Below are positions 10,760 to 20,274 of a stretch of DNA of 64,000 nt, piece after piece. Positions within the stretch are counted from its first letter, which is position 1. Every line of letters starts with the position of its first letter. Location: the NCBI RefSeq assembly GCF_014839805.1, contig NC_051116.1:4755556-4819555 (forward strand), read 5' to 3'. Made by a program: the position numbers and the translations under genes. This DNA comes from Manduca sexta (lineage: Eukaryota > Arthropoda > Insecta > Lepidoptera > Sphingidae). The notes beneath the pieces were generated by a model. It ran no database searches, had not been told where the DNA came from, and saw only the letters and a program-made list of their open reading frames with translations.

Positions 10760-11520
10760 TATAATTTTTTGAAGTGTAGTTTAACACACACTGTTCCAAA
10801 TTGGAATGGTATCTTTTGTCCAGTGCTTGACCTTATATCTATTTCAATGGTATCGAATTCCCTTCGCATGACGGGTAAATAATGCGGAGGTGAAAATACA
10901 TGCATTTTATTGGCTCCATAGATGTATTTTGAAGGATCTAATGGTATGATTCTTAGAAGAGGAGTCATTACGTCACCCACAATTTGAGGTTCAACTATAT
11001 CACAATAAACGAAAAGTTGAGATGGTAAGCCTAAATGTAAATTAGCTGGACATTTAGCAAAATTCTTTTCAACAAGGTTTCTGTTTGGTTCAAATCCCAG
11101 CTGTAAACCCAATTTAGGAGATAATGTTACGGACTTTATCATTTCATCTAATACAGTAACAGACACAAATTTGGATATATTATCATAGCGGAATTTGATT
11201 TTTTCTCTTATATTATTTAATGCTGATAAAATATGGTTAATATTATCATAATTTGTGGCAGGTATGTGAGTTTTATAATATACTGTGGATGGTTTGTCTT
11301 CATTAGGCATTGTCATTACTTTGGTAATGTAAACAATATTCTCATGGTCTTGAACAGTAAACATTGTACACGGATATTGAAATTCAACGATTCCTACACA
11401 CCACTCTCCTTCCAATATTATAGGTTTGGGTAATTTTGTTGAAAAAATTGATGTTTTGTTTTCAGGAAAATATTCCATGGAACTATTGCTAAGTAAAGTT
11501 AAATAAAAATCTTTATTCAT
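10759..11520 (-). CDS. mCP: Polinton minor capsid (penton) protein, intact
   Basis: 253 residues, unbroken. It matches the single-jelly-roll minor capsid protein that forms pentameric vertices in Polinton-type virions. The N-terminus is typical (NKDFYLTLLSNSS, then FSTKLPKPIILEGEWCVGIVEFQYP, i.e. the 'F..KLP.PI.L.G.W.VGL.E..YP' pattern). The middle has GLQLGFEP, then LFVYCDIVEPQIVGD and PLLRIIPLD, all characteristic of the family, and the C-terminus reads FGTVCVKLHFKKL. ATG overlaps the integrase stop by 4 nt (ATGA), and its own stop overlaps the next gene (TAATG). It is the only full-length Polinton frame here without a break. Confidence 0.9.
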   Translation of the reverse strand: MNKDFYLTLLSNSSMEYFPENKTSIFSTKLPKPIILEGEWCVGIVEFQYPCTMFTVQDHENIVYITKVMTMPNEDKPSTVYYKTHIPATNYDNINHILSALNNIREKIKFRYDNISKFVSVTVLDEMIKSVTLSPKLGLQLGFEPNRNLVEKNFAKCPANLHLGLPSQLFVYCDIVEPQIVGDVMTPLLRIIPLDPSKYIYGANKMHVFSPPHYLPVMRREFDTIEIDIRSSTGQKIPFQFGTVCVKLHFKKL

Positions 11521-12599
11521 ATTTGTTTCAAACTAGACGCTAAAATCCAACTATTAAATTTGTTCGGATAACCTTTCCACTTAACTAACACTTGTTGTCT
11601 GTTGCCAGAATAGCGAGAGCGAATTATTTTATCTATCTTATGTTCGATGGTGGGGTCATAAATAACTTTTTGTAATTCTCGGTCATAAAAAGTTCCTACT
11701 ATTTCTTCTCCATCTAAATCTTTAATAGTATAAACTGGCCACGGAGTTCGTTCTATTATAGAAGAAATCACAAATATTTCATCACTCCAATTAGATTCAT
11801 AACCTTTTTGAAATATATGTTTATATTTCGTTATTCTTACATGATCACCCACATTGAACGTAGGTAACATAATTTTAGCAGGTTTTTCAGATTTTTCATA
11901 CAAATTAGTCCAAACTGTCATTATATTATTAGAATTAACATCTGAAGGACACATTTTGATACTAGAATGAAAACTGTAATTGTAGGAGTGTATCAAATCC
12001 TGCAAAATGTCAATATATTTATGAGTATTCTTATGTGTGAAATAACGCCACATCTTCATTTTAAGCGTTCTTTGAAATCTTTCTACAATACTTGCTTTGA
12101 TATCGGGATTGTTTGTTGTATAATAATTAATATTTTTTGTTTTGAAGTATCTTTGTACATCTTTTGAAACAAATTCAGTGCCTTTGTCAGATTGTATGTG
12201 AGTAGGTGTTGTGTCAGCTTCTTCAAATATACTTTCGAAACACTTTTTGATTGTATCTGAATTTTTCTTTTCAAGGGCCTAGCATATGCATATTTGCTGA
12301 AAACGTCAATAACACAAAGAATGTAGTTATAACCTTTATTTTCTTTAGAATAAGTCCGCATATCACTTAAGTCAGCTTGCCATAGTTCATTTAGGTTAGA
12401 TAAAATGTATTTATTTCGTGGGAATTTTCTATGTACAGGCTTGTGGAGAGTGTATGTTTCTTGGGTTCGCAACCAATTTTTAACGTCGTCCTTTTTTCAT
12501 TTTACCTTTCATGGCTCTTGATAATTTGTCAATACAACTGTATCCAGCTGGATGTGATACATCATAATAAATTTGATTTAATTTTAATAAGGGGTCCAT
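11517..12599 (-). CDS. INT: Polinton retroviral-type integrase with chromodomain (two frameshifts)
   Basis: DDE-family integrase that inserts the element and makes the 6-bp target duplication. ATG at 12599-12597 overlaps the end of the upstream gene. The N-terminal part has YYDVSHPAGYSCIDKLSRAM, then a shift at a T-run (12492-12497). The second segment (to 12472) holds HKPVHRKF and the first catalytic Asp in WQADLSDM (codon near 12373-12371), then DVFSKYAYARPL. A second shift near 12270-12290 separates it from the rest of the core; the third segment (12059-11517) begins KMWRYFTHKN, just after the region expected to hold the catalytic Glu. It continues through VGDHVRITKYKHIFQKGYE..W, an SH3-like C-terminal domain, to a chromodomain-like end VLVKWKGYPNKFNSWI. 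The two shifts cancel, so the length (about 361 codons) is normal. Confidence 0.9.
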
Positions 12600-13380
12600 T
12601 TTTCCCAGTCTATCTTTTTCTTAATTTTATTTGTGTGTTTATCTTCACTTTTTGGTGTAAAATATTCCTCTGGCTTCGTTGGAAACTGTTCTTCGATGTT
12701 CTTCTGAAGTTGAGTTATATAGTCACGTCTTTTCGGATTTCCTATATAAGTTAAAGGTATTTTTAAATCCTTTAACGCTTCAGCAAATTTTTTCCAACCA
12801 ATCGGGTCGTTGTTTTTTAATGGTCTCAGTATGTCGCTTACTAAATCGATAATATTACTACCAGGAATTATTTCATTATCTACAATGACTGTACCATCGT
12901 CATTCCAAAATATTTTGTTTTTATGTAGTGACACCGAATTCAATAACAACTCACCCTTTTTTACATAAGTTTTTGGTATCAAACTAAGAATATGTTTTTG
13001 TGTGAAAGACGATTTTTTTTCAATTGCAGAACTCTCTTGTCGCTTCTCTTCTTCACTCAATGTCTGACTGACAACTAGATCTTTATTCTTGATATCATTA
13101 GTTATATTAAATTTTTTCCAACTTTCGGCTGTGGGATCGTTGCTATCAACATTGGAAGTAATTATAGGAAGTTCAATCGGCCGACGATCTTCTTCCATGA
13201 AATGAAGATATCTTTGTAAAACTTGTAAGTACAATTTACACTTTTTCGATCATCCATCTTACTATTCAGTATATTTTCCATTTCACTATCCAAACGAGAG
13301 GTAGGATTTTCATTCTTCTTTTGATTCAATTTATCTATTAAACTTTGTTCAACCAGCAACATTTTCTTTGCATGTTCCAT
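12584..13380 (-). CDS. Conserved Polinton protein of unknown function (one frameshift)
   Basis: Starts at ATG 13380 (EHAKKMLLVEQSLIDKL) and after about 48 codons shifts frame near 13225-13240, continuing LQVLQRYLHF.. to the stop at 12584, about 265 residues in all. The C-terminal half has a conserved-looking block with NKIFWNDDGTVIVDNEIIPG, IDLVSDILRP, GWKKFAEALK and IGNPKRRDYI. Proteins of this pattern accompany the capsid/integrase genes in arthropod Polintons, but I know of no assigned role. Much of the middle is polar and Ser/Glu/Lys-rich and probably disordered. The stop overlaps the integrase start by 16 nt. A structural or assembly role is only a guess from its place between the ATPase and capsid genes. 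Confidence 0.72.
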
Positions 13381-13381
13381 T

Positions 13382-13707
13382 TTAAACTAGTCCGCTTATT
13401 AATCCACTCAAAATAGAACCCAATATAATCGGTAGAAAAGCGCCACCTTCTTGAACTATTATATTCTTTCTAATTTTATTTGTACCTTTACGTACCAATT
13501 TTCGAAGTAGATTTTTATACTTTTTTAGTTTATTTTTGATTTATGCTCAAGTTTTACATTTCCTTGTAGGACATTATGAATACATTCACAAATAAAATTA
13601 ATTTCGTTTTCGTTACAGGCTTTTAAAAGAGCTTGTTGATGTTTTGGTTTGAGTTTATAAAGAGCGCTTAACAAATCCTTATGCGTCTTGAGACGTCGAT
13701 CCATCAT
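13382..13707 (-). CDS. Small Polinton protein with hydrophobic C-terminus (one frameshift)
   Basis: ATG at 13707 overlaps the ATPase stop by 4 nt (ATGA). The first 60 codons are polar (LKTHKDLLSALYKLKPKHQQ, NEINFICECIHNVLQGN). A single-base shift at the A/T-rich run near 13524-13535 leads into a basic stretch (LLRKLVRKGTNKIRK), then QEGGAFLPIILGS and a 20-residue Gly/Leu/Ile tail ending at TAA 13384-13382. The total is about 108 residues. The arrangement of basic region, -GG- and hydrophobic tail recurs in arthropod Polintons. It could be a membrane-active or capsid-associated peptide, and the GG site resembles adenain-type cleavage contexts. Those functions are inference. Confidence 0.7.
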
Positions 13708-14362
13708 TTGTAAATGAGAGATATCTGTTGACTCTTGAGATATTTAAACTCTTTTGTAGGGATGTACACTACACAATGACCATCAAATGGAAATATTTTA
13801 GATTTAATTCTACACATATCATTAGTGTCTTGTTTCAGATCTATCATCAAATAACCATGTGCTTCTTTAGTAGCATCCCTATAGGAGTCTTCGATGAATT
13901 TACTATTTTCTGGCGATACTTGTCGTGCTAAGTAACGGATTTGAGTCTTATCACGTGGGTTTTTAAAATAAATGATATAGCTTGAATTCAAAGAAATGTC
14001 TCTTTGACCTTTACCCTGATGAAATAAATTTTGAGTAATGTAAAAAACACTTAAGTTCCTATGGTGACTGCCTTTAGTAAATATGTCAACAATGCGACCA
14101 TCTGATTCCCTCATGAGATCGTCGATGATAATAAGGTTGGCTTCCTTTCCATCAAACATATTCATATCTGGTATACCTTGATAATAATTTACATCCGGTA
14201 AATTATATAAAGGTTGCATTTCATCAAAACACCAAGTTATTTGATGGAAATTAATGTTGCATACATCATTAATATATTTAATAAAGTGTGTAACAAATTG
14301 TGACTTTCCACACCCACTCGGACCTGCGACTATGGCAGTAAAAGGATGATAAAATGGAACAT
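13704..14362 (-). CDS. ATP: Polinton packaging ATPase, A32/HerA-FtsK type (N-terminal frameshift)
   Basis: P-loop motor expected to pump DNA into the capsid. The Walker A motif AGPSGCGKS lies at about 14295-14321, preceded by PFYHPFTAIV. Walker B is LIIIDDLM near 14110-14135, and the sensor-like ITQNLFHQGKGQRDISLN motif follows. Then come YIIYFKNPRDKTQIRYLARQ and FIEDSYRDATKEAHGYLMID, typical of the family. The open frame from 14359 has no ATG and has TAA just upstream. An ATG at 14362-14360 in the adjacent frame suggests a single-base break within the first ten codons. Length is about 218 residues, usual for Polintons. The stop overlaps the next gene by 4 nt. A TATA-like box lies about 80 nt upstream at 14443-14450. 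Confidence 0.9.
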
Positions 14363-14363
14363 T

Positions 14364-14706
14364 TTAAACACACGTGTAAACTCGAAAAGAGCTCACGAAT
14401 AAATACAACAAGGAGTTAGATTAAATGCTTTATATTTGTTTTATTTTATATGAAAAATGACTCTACCAGTACTTCAAACAATAAACACCATTAAAACTGA
14501 ATTACAATTAACTTAATACCAACACATATTTACAAATTGTAATTTTTACTCGATATTAACAAATAAAATATTTTTTTCAAATTTAGATTGTGATAAAGTA
14601 AAATACATACATATTAAAGTTAGGATTATAAATAATTTGAAACTAATAAACACACATGCATTCGGTAACATACACATCTTTTATGGTACAGAAATTGTTA
14701 ATAAAA
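14364..14706. other. AT-rich spacer between PolB and the late-type gene cassette
   Basis: No open frame is supported. It probably holds the PolB 3' end and the promoter of the ATPase-to-capsid cassette. Confidence 0.5.
14443..14450 (-). promoter_or_regulatory. Candidate TATA box for the ATPase/capsid cassette
   Basis: TATAAAAT on the minus strand, about 80 nt before the ATPase start. It fits initiation in the spacer, but the region is AT-rich, so a chance match is possible. Confidence 0.35.
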
Positions 14707-17700
14707 TCAAATGTCCTTTATTTTATAATGACCCCATGCTAGAGTGTCAGTTGAATTTTCTAATAAATAACGTTTTGTGTCATTATGTGATAAAGATATC
14801 TTATTGATTTTTTGGGTGTATATGGAATGTTTTATTGATTTAAACCTTAACATTTCATTATATTGTGTTTTCTTGTCATATAGACATGATTTATAATCCG
14901 TAAGACAAAATTTTTGTAACATTTTTATTTATACCTTTGCTTTACATATAGATATATCTTGCACATCCATTGCATACATTTTTGAACGAAGACCTACAAA
15001 CTCTTTGAAAATTTTACCGTTGTTTTCATCTTTGAAAAACCTAATCGCTTTTATTCAATAATGGTAAACCATATTCATTATTTGGTGGATAGTCGGATGT
15101 ATCAAAGTAGTTTGCTAAATCAGTTTTAATATCAGCATAGAAGTTTTCTGTAAATATTTGATATATTAAACTATCGGTGTCAGTATAAAGTAATTTAAGT
15201 TTGTCTTGATATTTAACTTTCATGTAATCGTAATGAAAATCATATAGTAATGTTTTTGATAGATCCAAAATACAGAAACCGAGATAAATTGGTTTATTAT
15301 AGACAACCTTGGTTTTATTTAATTGTACTGCAACTAAGCTTTCTGAGAATATGGATACACTGTGAAACTCAGGTCTTGCTATTAAAGATTGAGCGCCTTC
15401 GGTTTTACCACGATTTAACCAGTGATTTACTAGTTTTACATTAACTCGTTTTCTTACATTTTCCATTGTTTTACCAAATACGGAATTATTCATAAGTTTG
15501 AAAAAATCTTTCTCAAAATCTGAAGTAGCTAACGAACGCATATGAGTGTTCAAATCTATGTAACTTTTTAACCATGTGGATTGTTCAAATTTAAGTATTC
15601 TGTGAATTTTAACTAATCTGAGACCTTTCCTTAAACATTGCTTAAGGTTTCTATAATGGATGACATAATTTTTTTTATCATTTAGATTTGGGATCAGTTT
15701 CTTATCTCTGCTACTTCCTAAACACACATTTTCCGGGCAAAAATGGAAAATCTGAATGAAAATTATGTAAATCATTTGAATATTCTAAATCTACTTCTAA
15801 AATAAAACCATATTGAGCATCATCGGCGACATTAAAGTCTGTCTTTATGTCTACCCATTCAAATTTACCGGTTGGGAGACATTGGACATAGCCCAACCAT
15901 ATAGGTTATTTGCATCTAAATACATAAGAAACGAAGATGGTTTGTCTGAATCATATTCCGACANNNNNNNNNNNNNNNNNNNNNNNNNNNNNNNNNNNNN
16001 NNNNNNNNNNNNNNNNNNNNNNNNNNNNNNNNNNNNNNNNNNNNNNNNNNNNNNNNNNNNNNNNNNNNNNNNNNNNNNNNNNNNNNNNNNNNNNNNNNNN
16101 NNNNNNNNNNNNNNNNNNNNNNNNNNNNNNNNNNNNNNNNNNNNNNNNNNNNNNNNNNNNNNNNNNNNNNNNNNNNNNNNNNNNNNNNNNNNNNNNNNNN
16201 NNNNNNNNNNNNNNNNNNNNNNNNNNNNNNNNNNNNNNNNNNNNNNNNNNNNNNNNNNNNNNNNNNNNNNNNNNNNNNNNNNNNNNNNNNNNNNNNNNNN
16301 NNNNNNNNNNNNNNNNNNNNNNNNNNNNNNNNNNNNNNNNNNNNNNNNNNNNNNNNNNNNNNNNNNNNNNNNNNNNNNNNNNNNNNNNNNNNNNNNNNNN
16401 NNNNNNNNNNNNNNNNNNNNNNNNNNNNNNNNNNNNNNNNNNNNNNNNNNNNNNNNNNNNNNNTCTCTGCTACTTCCTATAAACACACATTTTCCGGGCA
16501 AAATGGAAAATCTGAATGAAAATTATGTAAATCATTTGAATATTCTAAATCTACTTCTAAAATGTCAAAACCATATTGAGCATCATCGGCGACATTAAAG
16601 AGTCTGTCTTTATGTCTACCCATTCAAATTTACCGGTTGGGGAGACATTGGGACATAGCCCAACCATATAGGTTATTTGCATCTAAATACATAAGAAACG
16701 AAGATGGTTTGTCTGGAATCATATTCGGACATAAACATGTGTTATTTGCTATTGCGTGTCTGTTACTACATTGCGATATACCACCCCGAATATTATTGGC
16801 TATAAACGTTATCTTATCGATATCTGTTAACAGCTCTAAATTAATTTTAGTAAATATTAACATAGCAACTTAATCCAGGTGCTGTATAATAATGGGCAGG
16901 ATCTAATCCGTATGTTTTAAGACAAACATCTCTAAATTTTCAAATATGTCCGCTAGTAATAAAACATCCGTTTTTAAATAAAGATCGGAATAATCACCCA
17001 TGTCTTTACAATTGAAATGATTCCATACATCTTGTGTATGAAGGTAATCATTTTCTGTAATGTGACTATCATTTAAAGAACTATAAAATTTATCGCGAGT
17101 AGGAAGATGGGTTATTTTTAAAGAATCAAATGAAGTCATATATTCGTATGGATAAACACCTTTTCTTATTAAACGTTTAAAATCTTCTTCATGTGGATAT
17201 TTTAATTTTAGTTCATTAAATTGTTTAGGTAATAAGTTCTGAGCTAATTTATATTTATAGACTACTGGACATAAATTTAAAAGAGTCAAGAAATCTTAAT
17301 TTCAAAATTCTATTATTGATTTGTAAAACTTTAGAAAACGAAATATATTTTTCCTTATTCTCAGGAATAAGTTCAATATCACCTTTATCAAAATTAAGAC
17401 CATGCACTATAAAATGAGCATCATAATTACTTAAATTATGAAAAATACTGGAACAAAATTAGGTGCTTTGTATTTCTTTGAGCACAATGCATGAGCAACT
17501 CCTTCATAAGCACCAGTGTGGAAATTATATGATATTGTAGTATCTCCGTTTAATTTGTTGCTACAAATATAACATGACTCACTTTGACTAATATTTATTT
17601 TATCTTCATCGTTTAATGGTAATGGAGATTTAACAAAAGTATTTTTATTACAAATATTTTCTAAATCTTTTTTAATTAATTGCATAAATTTTAGTGCGCA

Positions 17701-19174
17701 ATCCTTTCCGGTATACGATCTATATACTGAAAAATTGTCATTATAAGAACATTTGATATAATAGCCAAAACTATACATTTCGTGTTTTTGAACATTAGCA
17801 GTTGATGATTGATTTGGGTTATTAAAACAACCCTCTATTGGATTTAAGAATGCTTCAAAGTCAGCATATATTACAAATGGTACTCTTAATTTACGTTCAA
17901 AGTTATTGAATGAAATTTGGTTTGATGGGATTAATTCATTAAACCAGTTTCTTTTTCTATCGTTTTCCGATGGCAAACTTGTGCACACGTTAAAACAGTC
18001 ATTTTCTTGGTGACGTTTTAAATTATCTAATGATGTAAATTTTAATAAACAACCATCACAAATATGAACTGCATGTTCAGAGGTTGATAATTGTTTAGAT
18101 AATAATCTCGAGAGGTTTTTGATAAAACAATAATGACCTTTGGTACCTTGAGATATGTACAATAAGTTTAAATGAGTCGTTTTTCTATGTTTCGTGAAAT
18201 GTAATGGTCCTACAATTTTATTAGTTTTGTTTAATGAATCATAATGCAATCCGAAAACATTAATACTCATATTATTTAATTTCTCAAACTTATTAATGTC
18301 ATTAATTTTAACAGGAAACGAGATATTATCAAAATTTAACTTGTTTTTATGTATTATATAAGATGATACCCTGTTGGAGCTATGAGTAGCTGGATACAAT
18401 CCTGACAATACTGCCCAACGGAAGCATTCATGATCATTATTTTGAACATTAATAACAGCTTTTTTATATTTTATATCTAATGGTAAATCTATATATGAAG
18501 ATCCACGTAATGGGTTAAATTTGTTAACATTTATGTCCAAGTGATTTATTTTAACTAAACTCCATCCACTACCCTTTTTTTCAAAATTTGTCATTTTGTT
18601 AGTTATTTCAGTAAATATTGATGGGAAAATAATATCTTTATCATCCCCTTGACAAAAAAGATAATTAGATATCTGAAAGTCAAAAGTATTACGTAGATTT
18701 TTTGTTTATTGTATAAAGTTAGCATTGAGAATAAAATTAACTTTTACAACAGAGTGTTCAAGGATAGATCGTTCTAGTAGTTTATACATAACGCTTGTAA
18801 TATTTTTCAAAAATAATTCAGGTGTTTCAAACAAATGGTCTGAAATGAAATTAGATTTCACTCTGTATGTAACAAGTCTATTACCGAAAGCACTATCAAT
18901 CAATTGAACATTAGAAAAATCATTATCCCTTCTGATTACATTATTTTTATGTGTATTGCTCTTTACGTGGTTGGTCAGATATTTTTTTAACACATGTACT
19001 TGACATTGAGGACATTCAATTTTATCATCAAATTCTGTACTTACAGTATTTTTTGTTGATGATGATAATGTCGATGGGGCTACAAGGTGAAGCTTTTTCT
19101 TCCTCTTTATTTCCTCTTCACTGAGTAACGTCGACGCTGATCTCTTCCTGCTGCCATCTCCTTTCTGAATAGTT
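14707..19174 (-). CDS. POLB: Polinton family B DNA polymerase (broken by frameshifts, a stop and a 500-N gap)
   Basis: Protein-primed-type replicative polymerase of the element. N-terminal to C-terminal: a basic region and C2H2-like motif CPQCQVHVLKKYLTNHVKSN (about 19015-18955); GSGWSLVKINHLDINVNKFN with RGSSYIDLP and NVQNNDHECFRWAV; a second zinc-finger-like motif CDGCLLKFTSLDNLKRHQ; exonuclease motif I VIYADFEAF; exonuclease II NLSNYDAHFIVHG (near 17400-17440); exonuclease III YLKTDVLLLADIFE; polymerase motif A YLDANNLYGWAMS; motif B KLMNNSVFGKTMEN; motif C YTDTDSL (15170-15184); FVGLRSKMYAMD; and the typical end TLAWGHYK. Breaks: in-frame TAA at 18708-18706, shifts near 17440, 17290, 16870, 16655, 15720, 15050 and 14930, and N bases 15964-16463. 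No ATG opens the first segment. A good splice acceptor (TTTCTTTGTCATTCAG) ends at 19175, and exon 19677-19819 joins it in phase. Confidence 0.93.
15706..15963. other. Left copy of sequence duplicated across the assembly gap
   Basis: Repeats 16464-16735 almost base for base (TCTCTGCTACTTCCTA.. to ..GTCTG(G)AATCATATTC). It differs by about seven small indels, several in homopolymers, and one substitution. It is best read as an unmerged overlap of two contig ends rather than a genomic duplication. Confidence 0.85.
15964..16463. other. Assembly gap, exactly 500 N
   Basis: The round number marks a scaffold gap of arbitrary size. Because the same PolB sequence flanks both sides, the true gap may be zero or negative. 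Confidence 0.97.
16464..16735. other. Right copy of sequence duplicated across the assembly gap
   Basis: Counterpart of 15706-15963. It encodes polymerase motif A on the minus strand. Relative to the left copy it has extra bases (for example GTC at about 16564 and AG at about 16600). Neither copy is fully open in the PolB frame. Confidence 0.85.
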
Positions 19175-19265
19175 CTGAATGACAAAGAAAATAATTAATA
19201 ACTTTATTAACAAACAAAAAACAAAATATTGCAATTGATCTAATATCTAAATACTAACATTTTTG

Positions 19266-19524
19266 TTATTCACATTGTGAACAATATGCTTTCATGGGTA
19301 ATACACCATCAATGACGTCTTCATTTCCGATTTTATGTCCATCACATGGAGTGTAATAGGGAGAAATATCAGGGTCTCTTAGCATTGTCTCTGGTAAAAC
19401 ATTTTGTATATACCAAAACCTTATAAAATGATGATATTTTTGTAAAATAATATTTTTGCTAAAACCCGCAATCTCACTCTGGGATAAACTACAAATATCA
19501 AGCGAGCGGTACATTTTCGTTGTG
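19266..19524 (-). CDS. Alternative terminal exon of unknown function
   Basis: Open frame of 82 codons from its first ATG (19514), containing YHHFIRFWYIQNVLP and a Cys/His-bearing end CDGHK..YCSQCE. A splice acceptor AG at 19526-19525 follows a pyrimidine-rich stretch. From 19524 the frame matches the phase left by exon 19677-19819, so a spliced protein of about 133 residues is possible. The stop codon at 19268-19266 makes this a terminal exon rather than an internal PolB exon, unless the stop is a sequencing error. I do not recognise the product. Confidence 0.5.
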
Positions 19525-19676
19525 CTCCAATGTTAAAAATATAAACGGAAGAAACACGTGAAATGATTGTGAAAGACGTCCCAACCGTTATAAATACTTG
19601 GAATGTATCCCCTCTTCATGGATTTTCAAAACATGTTACAACTAGTCTTAACATATTTAAAAAATATTGTACTCAC

Positions 19677-19819
19677 GTTTCGACTTGTGTTTGTTCCATT
19701 TTATCACAGAGCTCGTAAAGTTCTTCGTCATATTGCGATGACATCAATTCCATTGATTCGATGTTTTCGACAAGTTCGACGAGTTCCATGTTGTATAAAT
19801 CACAGCTCAATGCATCCAT
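19677..19819 (-). CDS. First coding exon shared by PolB and a possible short isoform
   Basis: ATG at 19819-19817 opens a 47-codon acidic exon (DALSCDLYNMELVELVEN.., ..YDEELYELCDKMEQ) that ends with two bases of a split codon at a consensus donor GTGAGT (19676-19671). The same phase is required by two acceptors: 19524 (short terminal exon, intron 152 bp) and 19174 (PolB body, intron 502 bp). A TATA box lies 47 nt upstream. The exon is below usual ORF-finder length. The splice model rests on donor/acceptor quality and phase only; no transcript is available. Confidence 0.6.
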
Positions 19820-19865
19820 GATGGGAAATGACTTAGCGATGTGTAGTTTAAAAATTAGTTCAGAC

Positions 19866-19873
19866 CTTATATA
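19866..19873 (-). promoter_or_regulatory. Candidate TATA box for PolB / shared exon
   Basis: TATATAAG on the minus strand, 47 nt before the ATG at 19819. This spacing would give a 5' leader of about 15-20 nt, typical of compact viral early promoters. Confidence 0.5.
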
Positions 19874-19879
19874 CTACCT

Positions 19880-20270
19880 AAACAATTTACTTTACAACTC
19901 TCTTAAATGTTTATGAAAAAAAGTATTCAATTAGTTCCAAACATGTTTTAACGGTTCCCAATTACTTTACAATCGTAAGCTTGACTTGACAAATATTAAA
20001 AAGAATCATAAGTATTTACAATAATTATACTTAGCACTAGCACAAAGAGTTCAAAATGCAAATAGATGAGTAACTTAAAACACTGTTTTTACAATACAAT
20101 CTAAATTATTAAAATATTTAAGTCTAGCAATCGCAAAAAATACAATGATAGGTTTCTTAGAACAAAGTATAATATCTAAATGAAATCAATTATTTTTTTC
20201 ACACGAAGAACATTTCAAAGTTATTAAGTTATAAAAAAAAAGTTTATGCACTGGCACTACACACTGACAC
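19880..20270. other. AT-rich spacer between two Polinton genes
   Basis: No open frame with family features on either strand. It likely contains the 3' end of the gene at 20275-20991 and upstream promoter sequence of PolB. Confidence 0.45.
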
Positions 20271-20274
20271 TTTT

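Noticed and set aside
15813..16598. Long frames crossing the N gap
   Set aside because: The length comes from untranslatable N bases; only the flanking PolB fragments are real.
15706..16735. True tandem duplication within PolB
   Set aside because: The copies are separated only by an arbitrary 500-N gap and differ mainly by small indels, which fits an unmerged contig overlap better.
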